64,000 nt of DNA from Cryptomeria japonica (GCF_030272615.1 NC_081405.1:575903752-575967751); one strand, 5' to 3'. Counted from the first letter of the stretch, positions 48,581 through 61,353 are shown. A program made the numbers and translations. The notes: generated by a model not told the origin, from the letters alone.

Positions 48581-49129
48581 GTGCCTTTGGGGCAACATTC
48601 TTTTGTTTGTGTGCTTGCTTTGTTTTCTTGTCAAAGAAAAATCAGAAAATCACTTCCCAAAAATAAAGTATTCATCCAACCAAACATCTGTCAAAACAAC
48701 CAAAAACATCAAAAACAAGGTACAAACAACAAAGAGTCAAATTTTATGACCATTCTTCACATCTTGCGAAAGAAGAAGCGTCATCAGAATATCAACTTGG
48801 AAAGAAGACCATTGAGCTCAAAGGCTTTGATTAAAAGGAGGAAATTCTTCTATATTAATAGACAAATCTTTGTCTCACATAGAGTCTTTCTACATCGCAT
48901 GCATCTCTACCTTCAAGGGAAAACAAAGGAATTTGATTCAGAATCATTGAACCACAGAGCTTTTATGCAATATAGAGCTTTGAGTTATCACAAAAACCAA
49001 GGAGGAAAGATTAATCCAAACTTCTTCCCAAACGTCTGTATCACATACAACACAACTCGAGAAATACCACCGGCACCCGAAAGGGAAGAGGTAGAGTTTG
49101 TCCCACTTATAACACAAAGTTTTTATTGA
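48581..49129 (+). CDS. Uninterrupted 182-codon leader ORF, unknown
   Basis: The longest unbroken frame in the leader, ending 450 bp before gag. The product would be basic and Lys/Asn/Gln-rich with no domain I recognise. It is open in an element whose gag-pol has fourteen premature stops, which is mildly suggestive. The A-rich sequence can also leave frames open by chance. The corresponding part of TE-B (30199-30660) has no clear homolog. An Ogre-type ORF1 is the main alternative. Confidence 0.25.
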   Translation: MPLGQHSFVCVLALFSCQRKIRKSLPKNKVFIQPNICQNNQKHQKQGTNNKESNFMTILHILRKKKRHQNINLERRPLSSKALIKRRKFFYINRQIFVSHRVFLHRMHLYLQGKTKEFDSESLNHRAFMQYRALSYHKNQGGKINPNFFPNVCITYNTTREIPPAPEREEVEFVPLITQSFY

Positions 49130-49578
49130 AGTTGAAGACATCTCATCCATCCTCTTATTTATACATCATCACTTCATCATCAATTCATTCCAAACTCTCA
49201 AAACATTAAGAGGTCCTTGTCCCAAAGTTCTCTTTTAGATATTGCTTGAATCAAACACTTCACATCACTTTTTAGATTGTTTCTGCATCTAGGATAAGCT
49301 CATCCTAAGAAACTCATCTATGCAGGTTAAAACTAGTTCATGAGTGAATCCTCTCATTACTAGGTAGTTAAATCTGTAACACATCTCAGATTTCTCTACA
49401 CCTTATCACATCAAATCTTATCAAAACAAACGAGCAATTCAAAGAAGGAATTTCAGTTACATCTACCTTAAAAGTAATAGAGATACACATGCAACACAAT
49501 TCACCAATCATCAATCTTTACTTTCATTAAAGAATCATCATCATTTTCACTCAACTTCAACAAAGACTCACAAACAAA

Positions 49579-51186
49579 ATGGCTCAAACCCGATCACAAT
49601 CAAACCAACGAGAAATCGAAAGAGAAGCAGAGGAAGAGGAAAATCTCAATGAATTTCAAGAAGCACTTGGAGGAAATGTAGATGACAAAAACCCAAGTAC
49701 TCCCACTCCTACAACAATAGAAAGGGCTCAGCATAACCCTCTCTTTAATAGACTTTTTGACGAAATACTCAGGAGAAATGCGGATGCTCACTTTTTAAGA
49801 CTCGCTCAAGAAGGAGCAAAACTCCCCTCTGACTTTGATCTTGCCCAATTAAGACAAGCATCAGAAAGACAAAATCGCCATGAAGAGGAAAGAGGTAGAG
49901 ATCCCATTAGATATAACATTCCTCGAGGTAACCCACCACCTCCTCCTCCAAATGAAAAGGAGATGTTGCAGCAACAAGTCGAGAATCTCACCCAACAACT
50001 TCATAGTGGTTTCAAAACTAACCAATTCTCACTCAATGACATCTGTCCCTATCCTTTTGATAGGAATCTTTATATGCCACCCTTTCCATGAGGATTCGAA
50101 ACACCCAAATTTGAAAAATATAGAGGAAAGGGAGATCCCCATGATCATGTCAGAGAATTTCATTCTGCTTGTCTCAAAGTGGCATATGAAGATACATACC
50201 TAATGCGCCTTTTTCCCCAAAGCTTGGGAGGAACAACCACATCATGGTTTTCCTGACTACCAGGTGGCATTAGAACATTTGAGGAACTCATCCAGAAATT
50301 CCTCGCTCATTACTCTCATAACATTGAACACGACATCACCATGGCTGATCTGTGTAACACCAAACAAAAACCAGGTGAACTATTCTCAGTATTCCTGCAA
50401 TGATGGCGCCAAATGTCTAGCAGACATTCTCTTCAGTTACCTGAACGAGAACTAGTGGAAATATTCATTTCCAACTTAAACAAAGAAATGGAATTTCACC
50501 TGGATGTCAAAGACACAAACTCTTTTAATGATATGATCACCAAGGGTTTAAAATGTGAATGGGCACTCATCAAGAAAGGACTCATCAAAATCTTTAATGA
50601 ACCAAAAGATGGTCCTCACCCACACTTCAATAGTGATAAACCAAGCTTCTGGAACAAAAACAAGAATATTGTCAATGATGGGGTTGTGGATGCCCGGACT
50701 ATCCAAAATGCACAACCTGTGGTTCGGTTTGCAGGACAAAATCCTCCACCACAGAATAACACAAATGTTCCTTCCAATCAAGGTTGCATCACATCTCATG
50801 ATGAACCAAGCCCTTGTCAGCAAAAACAGAAACGCACATACACTCCCATAGGGGAACCCATTGAAACGGTATTGCGACAACTCATTTCTCAATATTTGGT
50901 CACTCTACCTAAGCTATCAAACTATGAGCCTCAGGTCAAACCGGCATGGTGGAGAGATACTGAACACTATGAATTCCATCAAGGAAGAGGACACAAGACA
51001 AGTAATTGTCACCGATTGAAAGATCTCATTCAAGATCTTATTGACCGAGGAGAAATTGAAATAGAAGGACATGACCCAAAAACAACCAACAATGATCATC
51101 TAATGTTCAAAAATCCACTTCCATCACAAGATCAAAGGGGTCCTTCCACTTCTAGGCGAGGCACTGATACCACAGATTATATGTAG
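49579..51186 (+). pseudogene. gag: Tat gag, TE-A
   Basis: The ATG at 49579 (context AACAAAATGG) opens MAQTRSQSNQREIEREAEEE. The frame stays the same to 51186, interrupted only by TGA at 50089, 50254 and 50401, and closes with TAG at 51184-51186. Features: an acidic N-terminal helix, the NPLFNRLFDEILRRN block, a Pro-rich stretch near 49930, a Gln-rich coiled coil (MLQQQVENLTQQL), the capsid-like retrotrans_gag region (about 50100-50520), and a CHxC-like cluster (EFHQGRGHKTSNCHRLKDL near 50975-51030). Gag would form the particle and bind RNA. Pol continues in the same frame after the TAG. Confidence 0.92.
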
Positions 51187-54100
51187 GCTACGTATAATTA
51201 CACTGTAAATCATCTGTATGATGCCAGTGAACAAGTTGCAACTATAACCTTCAAAAATCCCAACTCAAATTGCAAAGTTGTTACACGTCATGACAAGGTC
51301 ACCATAAAGGCAGCTCCACAAGGCACCACCTCCATCCCAAAGCAGTACAATCTTGTGGAACAATTAGACAAAACACCTGCGCTTATATCCATTTTAGAGC
51401 TATTGTGCCTATCGCCCTCTTATAAAACTATCTTGGATCAAGCACTCCAAGAGGCATCAGTCCCTGCAAATCTGAATACAGACCAATTTCAAGCCATGGT
51501 TGGAAGTCTAAAGTCATCACCTTGTCTCACTTTTTTCGAAAGTGACAACTCTTCCTCCCAGCAACCTCATAATGCCTCACTCCACATCGAAGGATTTATT
51601 AACTAGCATAGGATCAAGTGAGTCTTGATCGATAATGGAGTAGGCTTGAACATTTGTACATTATAGTTGGTAACAGCATTGGGATATGTGGTAGAATCAG
51701 TGGATCCTTGTAAGAAGATCACAATCAAAGCCTATGACGATGCAGAGCGGTCATCCAAAGGAGCTATGGTACTACCAATCCGAGTGGCCCCTGTGGTAAA
51801 GCACATCATCTGTCAGGTTCTGGACCTTCCTCTGCCATATAATTTATTGTTAGGGAGACCTTGGATACATGCCATGCAAGTTGTTCCATCTACCTACCAT
51901 CAATGTATCAAGTTCCCACATAACGGTGTAGAAATCACAATCCTGGGTGATGCAAATCCCTTTGCGTACTGCCATAATATCAGCCATCAACCAGAGATTA
52001 CCATTCCTAATAATAGAGAAGCCATTTCTTCCACATCATATATAAGTCCCACCTCTCTTACTAGTTTGAACACTACTATACCCCAGCAAGAAAAGCTTAA
52101 GATGAAGATAGCAGAGGAAGGTCCTGGGGAATACAACTTGAGTGAACTCTTTTGTGTGGGACAAATGCCCATTTCCCTAGAACACATGGTAAACCACAAC
52201 AGGTACTCCGACAACCACAGGTCACGCCAACATGTGCTTTGACGCCTTTCATCCTTGGAAAGAGTCAAGAAGAAGAAACCCAAGATGAGGACTTGGCGGA
52301 CTGGATCTATAAAGATCCCATCACCACTAATATACCGAAAGTTAAACTTCCTATAGATCAGTATGGCAAAGGTCTCCTCATTATGCAAAGAATGGGGTAT
52401 GATGGTCAGAGTGCTTTGGGATATTGCAAACAAGGACGACATGAACCTCTGCTATCGAAATTAAAGCCCAAAGGTAATACAGGCCTCGGCTTTGAAAAAG
52501 AGGTCTTTCCTAAACTCAGATTCAAAGGGAAACCCAGCAAACCATTATGTCAGCCTACTACAAAAAGGACACCTTTCATTATCAAAGCAGCATCAAGCAC
52601 CATCCCAACTACCCCACCGAAGCTCAAAATCCCAGCAACACCATCTACAATACCAATCATCCCACCAATCAAACCAGTAATCCCATCAGCAACACCATTA
52701 GCAGCAACAATTGTATCAGAACTCGCAGCAGCATCTATGGCACCAGCAGTACCAACAAAAGCCACAGAGTCAATATTACCGATACTCCCCATACCAGATC
52801 CTTTAATCCCCATCAACCTTCTTATAGCATCAATCACTACAAAGGTACATCAACCAATCACACCTGCAGTATTTAACTCAAAAGACATCCCAGTATGGTA
52901 TAGTAATCGGACGCTAGAAAGTGACTCAGAGACCAACTCACATGAGTGGGAATTTGATTTTGTACAGCTTAACACTTCAGATGAGGAAGACACATCAGCA
53001 CCTCCACCACGCAAAGACATCCCTGTTTATGGAGAAGCACAGATAAAGACCACTTGGGTTCCTGAACTGGAAACATCTTCTGCAGACCCTACGTCTCATC
53101 CTATGCCTGATTCTGACAGGGAGAGTACCATTAATGACCTTCACCATAATGTCTTAACCCTCACCGTTACATCTAACGCACTTAACCTAATCGATGAAGT
53201 AATGCCCATTATCCACCCTGAACTCATCAAATGGAACCAACCAAATCCCCCATGTCTTGACTTCTTCCAAAACGATGAGGCCATCATTGACTTTTTTGAA
53301 TTAAGGGATAACCTACCAAGCGAGGATCACAAAGTTGGATTCGCCATCGAACTTAATAGCGCAGCATACTTCGGGGTGAATGCCAAACCTTTTAGCTGCA
53401 AAAATATAACAATAAAACATGGATCTTCCAGTGAAAACCACACTGTGGCACTGTTTGATCCAACAAAAGTAAAAAGAAAGAGTGTATCCAATGGTGAAAA
53501 CCTCTCTGAGGCACCTGAGGATGAAGGGTTTGACATTCTCCCTGGTAGTACACAACAGGAACGATCAACGATTCTCATCGAGGAAACCAAAGAATACAAT
53601 GTGGGGACTCCTGAAAATCCTCATCTCATACATATGGCATCTCTTCTCAGTCCAGAGGAACAACCTAAATTTATAGAATTCTTCCAGACACACCAGTTCA
53701 ACTTTGCATGGTCATATGTAGACATGCCTGGGCTTGATCCTGATTTAGTCATGCATCACCTCACCATAGCAGAAGGAGCCAAACCTATCAAGCAGAAGCT
53801 TCGTAAGATGCATCCTCAGATTGCAGTGCTAGTCAAAACAGAACTCAAGAAACTCCTAGATGTTGGTTTCATTAGACCAATTGATTATGTAGAATGGATC
53901 TCCAATATTGTGCCTGTCGGCAAACCAAAAGGGGGCATCCACATTTGTACCGACTTCAGAGATCTGAATAAGGCCTGTCCTAAGGATGACTTCCCCCTAC
54001 CAAATATCGACATCATAGTGGATCTGATAGCCGGACATGCCATGCTTTCACTTATGGATGGCTTTTGAGGATACAATCAGATAAAGATCACACCAAAAGA

Positions 54101-56866
54101 TCAACATAAGACAGCCTTCACATGTCCATGGGGCACATATTGTTGGAATGTGATGCCTTTCGGTCTCAAGAATGCAGGAGCAACCTATCAAAGAGCAATG
54201 ACCACCATCTTCCATGACATGATGCATACCATGATGGAAGATTATGTGGATGACTTACTAGCAAAGTCACTCACCAGAGAAGGGCATCTCCACATCTTAG
54301 ATAAAATATTTGATAGACTGGAACAATACCGTGTTCGACTCAACCCGAAGAAATGTGTCTTTGGAGTAACCTCCGGGAAACTTCTAGGATACATTGTCTC
54401 AAACAAAGGCATTGAGGTCGACCCAGCAAAGGTAAAAGAAATCATGGACATGCCACCTCCAAAGAATATTAGTCAGCTAAGGACATTACAAGGACAGCTT
54501 CAATCCATTCGAAGATTCATTGCACAATTGGCTGATAAGTGTCACCCCTTTACACACCTGCTACACAAGAACATCCACTTTCAATGGGATGCCAAATGCC
54601 AGCAAGCATTTCAGATGCTCAAAGACTATCTCATGAATCCACCATCGCTGATGCCACTAGATCCAAGTAGACCATTGTTACTCTATATCTCAGCAACAAG
54701 TACAACATTGGGGGTACTACTGGCACAACATAATGTAGAAGGAAAAGAGTGTGCTGTTTACTACATCTCTCGCACACTGGTTGGCTATGAACTCAATTAC
54801 ACCCCTATTGAGTGAGCTTGCCTAGCAGTAATCTTAGCAGCCACTAAACTGAGGCACTATCTGTTAACCCACAAAGTACAACTCATTGCAAAGATTGATC
54901 CACTCAAGTATTTACTCAGCAAAGCAGCATTGACAGGTCGCTTGGCCAAATGGGTAATGATTCTAAGTGAATTTGACATCGAGTATGTGGACCGTAAAGC
55001 TATCAAAGGTCAAGTTATTGTAGATCAGTTGGCTGATGCACCTCTCATAGGTGATCATCCTCTCATTTCCAATTTTCCAGATGAAGAGATATTCATGATC
55101 ACAACAACACAACCATGGAAACTCTACTTTGATGGTTCATACACTAGGCATGGCTCGTGGGTAGGCATTCTGTTTATCACACCTCAAGGTGATAGCATCC
55201 TGAAGTCTTACAGGCTCACATTTCCATGTAGTAACAATATAGAAAAGTATGAGGCCTTGATCACAGGACTTAGGTTAGCCATACAATGGAAATTACAAGA
55301 ACTACAAGTATATGGCGACTCCCAACTGGTCATTCGACAAGCAATAGATGAATATCAGACAAAGGATGATAAACTCATGCCATATAAGCAAATGGTGGAC
55401 ACTCTAAAGACATCATTTACTACTATCACTTTTGAGCAGATACCCAGAGATCAGAATTGAGCTGCTAACGCCATGGCTACCATTGCATCTCTCCTAGATC
55501 TTCCACAGAATTCAACATACTACGAGTTCTTGGTAGAACAACTTTGGATTCCCGCTTATGATACCCTGAATCTGAAATGATATGTCACCTTGTCGGTTCT
55601 AAATCCCCATGGTATGGTGAATTCTACACCTATCTCCGCGATCACACCCTTCCTCCCAACCAATCGAATAACCAACGTAAAACCTTCATTCACCAAACTG
55701 CTCAATATACCATTATTGCCGAAACCCTATACCGACGCAGTCTTGATGATACTCTCCTTCGATGCCTAGAGTAGGATGAGATAACAAAGGCTTTGGAAGA
55801 AGTCCATGAAGGCATTTGCGGGACTCACTCAAGTGGCCCGTCACTCGCCAAGAAACTCCTCCACAATGGATACTATTGGCCATCTATGGAAAAAGATTCC
55901 TACTACTTTGTCAGAAAATGCAAGAAATGTCAAGTTCATGGTGACCTGATACATGCACCAACCCAGGAACTACAACCAATCACAACACCATGGCCTTTTT
56001 GTCAATGGGGCCTTGACCTTGTGGGTAAGATTCATCCGTCTTCATCTAATGGCCATAAATTCATTATTACTGCCACCGAATATTTCACCAAGTGGATCGA
56101 AGCTGTTCTACTTACCCAAGTCACCGGCAAGAAGATCGCCTCATTCATCCTCAACTACATCATCTGCTGGTATGGTGTACCCATGTCCATCATCACAGAT
56201 AACGGTCTTCCTTTCAAAAATCAGAATGTCCGCGAACTTTGTGAGAAATTTCATATCCAACACCACTTTTCCACTCCCTACTACCCACAAGGCAATGGTC
56301 AGGCCGAAGCATCTAATAAAAACATATTAAGAATCCTCAAGAAGACAGTCAATGATGCCAGTCGTGATTGGCATGTTCAACTGAATCTAGCACTATGGGC
56401 ATATTGAACTAGCATTCGAACCCCTACAGGTGCAACTCCTTATTCGTTGGTCTATGGTGTAGAAGCTATCTTGCCTATTGAGGTTGAGATACCATCACTA
56501 CGGGTTTCCTTGCACAATCTAATAGATGATGAAGCCGATAGAGTATCCCATCTGCAGGACTTAGAGTTACTAGATGAGAAGCAACAAGCTACATACAATC
56601 ATCTCAAAGCCTATCAGCAGCGCATGAGCAGAAGCTACAATCACCAAGTTAGACCTCGTACATTTGAGGTAGGTGATCTTGTTCTATGAGAGAATCCTCA
56701 TAATCAACCAAAAAGAGAACATCAGGGCAAGTTTGAATCAAACTAGCTGGGCCCATATGTTATCACTGCTGTGTTCGAGTCTAGGGCATATCAGTTGGCT
56801 ACATCAGAAGGAGAACCGCTCGCAGATCCAATCAATAGCATGCACCTCAAATGGTTATATACCTAA
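51187..56866 (+). pseudogene. pol: Tat pol, TE-A
   Basis: Order: the EQLDKTPALISILE block (51358-51400); protease (IDNGVGLN near 51628, LLGRPW near 51850); a frameshift near 52200; G-patch (52359-52493); a Pro/Thr/Ala-rich linker (52560-52860); RT (about 53800-54400) with intact YVDD at 54243-54254; native RNase H (54570-55010); second RNase H from YFDGS (about 55125-55500); another frameshift near 55570; the integrase HHCC finger (55799-55930) and core with Asp 56015-56017, Asp 56198-56200 and Glu 56306-56308, a perfect DD35E spacing. It ends at the TAA at 56864-56866. Premature stops: TGA at 51619, 54066, 54813, 55458, 56405 and 56687; TAG at 51604, 51664, 55772 and 56744. Catalytic residues survive although the frame does not. 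Confidence 0.93.
52359..52493 (+). other. G-patch domain coding segment in TE-A pol
   Basis: YGKGLLIMQRMGYDGQSALG, then a KQG..EPL segment and GLGF follow the G-patch pattern of spaced glycines with an MG-aromatic core. It sits between protease and RT inside the 638-codon open block 52152-54068. Confidence 0.75.
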
Positions 56867-56979
56867 GCTGTACAGAGCATCAGGCTCCCCTGCATACCAG
56901 AAAATACCAAAATCATCTAGATAAATGTCCTGAAGAAATACAAAAACATTCAAAAAAGTAAAGAAAAATCATGCATCCA

Positions 56980-57049
56980 AACGGTGAACGACCACTCCGG
57001 TGGCACCTTGAGTAAGTACGATGGTGAAAACCTGGCAAATAGGCACCAC
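56980..57049 (+). other. Shared post-pol motif, TE-A
   Basis: CCACTCCGGTGG, which can fold back on itself, is followed by GGCACCTTGAGTAAGTACGA and TGGTGAAAACCTGGCAAATA. This is the same pair of blocks seen after TE-B pol. The TAGG in place of CAGG keeps the small CCTG-GCAAA hairpin possible through a G-U pair. Confidence 0.7.
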
Positions 57050-59439
57050 TCATAAAGGCTATGGCTCCATTGTCTTTCAGACTTGTTGCGATCACATCTA
57101 CTTCATACTTACATCCATCCATCCAAAAACCATGGCTTGTTATTCATCTGCAATTATGATAGTACTTCATGCGTCTAGCATCCTGCTTTTTCATAGTCAT
57201 GTCTAAAACTGGGGTCAATGCCCTTAACCTGTTGATGGAAGCGGATTCTACATTGTCTTATGATTCATTAAGGTCTTCATTCCAAATAATCATCAAAAAT
57301 ACCAAAAACATTCAAAACAATTCAAAATCCGAAAACATTGACAAAACATCGAAAATCACACAAAAACATGACAACACTTTGTACATACTCATCCATGCAG
57401 ATACCAAAACAAACATTGACAAAATACTCACACAATGACCATTTTCCAATCGACCACACAATCCACATCAACAATCAAACTATCTTCAACAAGGATGCAT
57501 CCTTCCTTACAAAAACAAAGACAAGATGACGTTTTCTTTGATAAGAAAATTATGTAAGCTATCAAATACTTGGTTGGTTTGTGAGTACAATCATTCGTTT
57601 ATCTGTATCAGGATCTTTCAGCATTGTTTTGTATCATTTGTGCATTATTTCCAATGAAGTTCTGGGGCATGTGCTAATGGTGTCTACGTGGGAAGTTCAC
57701 CAAGTTACGTGATTTTATGCCAAATGCAGTCATGGATCATTACGGCTTGCTGACTACAACGTATACCTCGACCATATGGGCATGAACCATTACCAAGGAT
57801 CCTTATTCTTTATTCTTTATGTATATACTATTTGTTTGCAGGTACCATGCTCATTCTTTGGTTCCTCCTCATCCAAATTGGATAAAGGTTTTTATCTCTT
57901 AGTAGGGTATGCACTTGTCTTAGGATATGATCAGCCTAAGATCAAGGAGGATGATCCAAGCCATGCATGAATGGAGATAATCCTTGTCTGTTTCACAAGC
58001 AATACTCTGGTCGACTTGACCCTTATATCAAGTCATTTGTATTAACTTGCTATATTAAAATCCATGTAAGAAATACTCAAGTCATCTTGAATCATTATGT
58101 CAAGATGCTTGTATTTTCTTCTAACATTTTAAAGCTCAATGATGAAAATGGAGCACTATGGATCGTCATTTCATCTCATCTATTTATATATTGCATTCCG
58201 TTGCATATCACCCATCCATTCACTCATTCATATCTAGGATTTTTATGCAAAAAGTGACCATTAAACGCTGGTCTTGGATACAATCATGATCGAGTACTCT
58301 GATACATCATCAAAGCATCATGCAAAGTCTCAAAAACCTTGCATTCCTCATGGTCATATCATCATCCGCATTTAGTTGCATCTTGCATTAAGTACATTCT
58401 TGTCATTTTAAACTTAACATTGCATATAATTCATTCTAGACATTAATTTTCATTAAACATTTGCATCATTACATCAATCATAAATAATTAGATTCATTCG
58501 TGGGATTAAATTGTCTTTGATTATATTAAGTCATTTTACTAGGCATTCATATAGTGTTGATTATCCATCATCATTTTATCATCCTTTATCATTTATTATT
58601 TGCATCCATTCCTTAGTGAAAAAGTGCATTCATTCATCCATTAATTAATGTATCCTATTATGCTCATTTTAGGATTCATTTCACATTGCATTCATTATCC
58701 TTTTTAAATTGCATTAAGGTGCAGTTATTAAAACCATAAGTTATGATATCATCATCACATTATCATTCTTGCTTAAATCATATTTAAGCATTTAGAATCA
58801 TAAATCCATTTGTTTCCAAAACACATTGGTTCATATCCATTATACATATATCCATTATACATAAAGCATTCATTTAGGCATTATCATGTACACATTTGTA
58901 CTTTACATTTTGTTTATCCATATTACATTCATCTAAACACATCTAGATGCATATCCATACATAACATCATTCATTCAACCATTGCATTAACATCATCACA
59001 TCAATCATCTCATCATTATATCAAAATAGGAAACACCAAAATCCTGTTCATCATGGTATTACATCAAAAAAACAAACAAATCATACATATATAAACCTGC
59101 ATTCATATGTCAGTATCCAACATCATAAATCATCATAAAAACATGCATATAAGAAACATCTCCTCAAATGCATACATGTACGCATATCCATCTAAGCAAT
59201 CACTCATCATCCTACATAAACATCCATACATAATCAAATGCATATCATCCAAATATGGGATCTCCTCATATATATCTCATCTCATATATCAGAGTGCAAT
59301 GAAGTCTACAAAATCGGCTACCAAGAGCCATCCAAGATACAGTCCAAAAATAAAACAATGATATAATACATATATGCATGAATTCTCTCTCAAATGCCAC
59401 TCTGGCCAGATGTTGTCCCAACACCTCCACCTGCTCCAC
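57050..59439 (+). other. 3' noncoding region of TE-A before the antisense ORF
   Basis: AT-rich, with CATTCAT/CATCAT/CATACA-rich low complexity at 58200-59290. 57990-58160 resembles the TE-C tail at 3390-3560. No supported ORF. Confidence 0.55.
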
Positions 59440-61353
59440 AGGTGCCTGCACCACCTAATCCATCTCTCTATGGAGGCCTCATCGAACCACCACTCCCTCC
59501 TGCATCCCCTCATCTCTCCCTCCTCAAAGGACCCATCACACCCCCACTGCTCTGCACCCTCTGCGATCGCTCTGATCTAGCCTACCGCATCTGCGAATAG
59601 CTAAGAGCTCGCTGACTGACTAGCACCACCCGCTCATATAAACCCCGCTAGTACTCTATCTCTACTTGTGCTCGTCGCATCTCCCTCATCACCTCCCCTG
59701 TAGGCTCCTGTGCTCCTACTCCAATCCGCACTCTCTCCTGCAGCTCCGCCAATCTCTCTACTGCACTATCTCTCTCCCGCAGCACCACTGTCAGCTCTGA
59801 CTCCCATGCAAATAGCTGCACATCCCTAGCTGCCACCTCTACCTCCAAATCCTCTATCCACGTCTACAAGCGTACCATGATGTGATCCCGCAGATCTCCA
59901 GTGGCTCCCTCCTCAGTATCCATAGTTGCCTCCCCTGCACCACCCTCTCCTGTAGTCCCCTCCCCTCTATCCATCGGGATCTCTCTCTCCATCCCCCCCC
60001 CACTCAACTGAACTCCTGTCAGTATCAATGGTCGCTGTGATATCTGTAAAGGCAGTCCACCTCTCCCTCTCTGCTGACTCCGCATCCCCAATCCTCCTCC
60101 ATCTCCTCCACCACCTCCTCCTCCCCCACCTCCTCCATCTCCTCGACCTCCTACCCTCCTCCATCTCCATCCCCTCTCATCCTCACAAGCTGGGATCGGC
60201 TCTACTGGATCCAATATCTGTGGGATCGGGTGCACCGCCTGGTACTACGTGTACTCATCTGTCACCCCTGCATCAACAACCCTCGATCGTATGTCCCATG
60301 GTCTTGCCTGCAGTGTCTGGAACTCTACTAGTGCCTGATCATAAGGTAACACTGGACCCCATGCATACCTCTCTCGAATAACCCGCACATACTCTCCAGA
60401 TCCACTGGGCAGTCCCTACTACCGTCCAAACTGCCTCATCACTCTCCCGGGCACCTGTCTCTCTACATGGTATGAGGTCCTCCCAATGAGGAATTGGGTC
60501 ATGAAGACATACGGCAATGCCTCTGCGTCATCATCCCATGGCTCACACTCCAAGTATGGTTGCCATATAACTGCATCTGGATCATCTAATGCCCGCCGCC
60601 ACCACTCTAACTTCCCCAGGTGGGGCTGACTCATCATGTCGCTATACATAAACATATATGGCTGGTCTACTGTACGGAATCTAAGACTCACCGGTCAAGT
60701 CACTGGTAGATGCTCCCACGCCCAAATATGTAGCAGTGTCATGCCCACTACTAAGGAACCCCTCCCCCGGTAAACCACCTCATGGACCTCCTAGTACATG
60801 TGCGCCAGTACGCACGAACCCCATGCAAAACGGGTCCCCTCGGTCATCATCATCTCGATAACCTGCCCCCATCCCACCGCCAAACCATGTGAACTCCTGT
60901 CTAAACACAGCAGTCCTCCCACAATACCTGACAAAACTGTTGGAAGAGGCTCATATAATGCTGCTATATCCTCCCAAGTAATGGAGCCATCATCAATAAA
61001 TACATCCTCATCAAAAATCTCTGCACTGCCACAGTCCCCCAAGATCTATCATATGTCACCAGCTCCCCTCGAATCAGAATCCGCAGGATGCGCCACACAT
61101 CCTCTAGCGTCACGATCATCTCCCCTTGTGCCAAATGGAAGGTGCATGTCTCACTGTGCCACCGCTCTGCTAATACTGTGATCAATCTGTGATTCATACG
61201 AATCACGGGCATGTACATCACGTCGCATAGACCAGTCGCGACAATGCAGTCTATCTCCGCCTGTGTCAATCGGTCTCGCAACCCCTGTGTCGCAGGATGG
61301 CGCTCATGTAACTGCAACATGCGTAGCTCCTCCTGCATATGGACATTCATCAA
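59440..61353 (-). pseudogene. Antisense plant-mobile-domain (PMD) ORF, TE-A
   Basis: On the minus strand the frame opens at 61353. The first block (to about 61050) reads GLCDVMYMPVIRMNHRLITV, then AERWHSETCTFHLAQGEMIV and TLEDVWRIL, the N-terminal signature of the PMD/aminotransferase-like family (PF10536, MAIN/MAIL1 relatives). After one frameshift the next frame runs from 61042 to 59648 without another shift: SITWEDIAALYEPLP, a stop, EVHEVVYRGRGSLVVGM, LLHIWAWEHLPVT, a stop, PV and later GRVMRQFGR, a stop. Then follow a Gly/Arg-rich linker, RGRGGLPLQ, a coiled coil and SQRARSY. Stops in that frame are five TAG and one TGA. The role of PMD proteins in transposons is unknown; the cellular relatives act in silencing and genome maintenance. 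A homologous C-terminal part is in TE-B. Confidence 0.88.

Larger units (their letters stand above)
46942..49578 (+). other. Leader of TE-A
   Basis: A 2.6-kb region between primer site and gag. It carries the AGCGCTATTG array near its start (47006-47246), G+C-richer sequence without coding signal at 47650-48120, and one uninterrupted frame (48581-49129). Long leaders with an extra ORF or intron are known in the related Ogre group; I could not identify splice sites with confidence. Confidence 0.6.

Noticed and set aside
52550-52837. Minus-strand Gly/Ala/Ile-rich 95-codon frame
   Set aside because: It is the shadow of the Pro/Thr/Ala-rich linker in TE-A pol, which is in frame with G-patch and RT.
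59289-60381. Plus-strand Pro/Ser/His-rich frames over the antisense ORF
   Set aside because: They are complements of the Gly/Arg/Asp-rich linker and coiled-coil coding of the minus-strand PMD ORF, which has family signatures.
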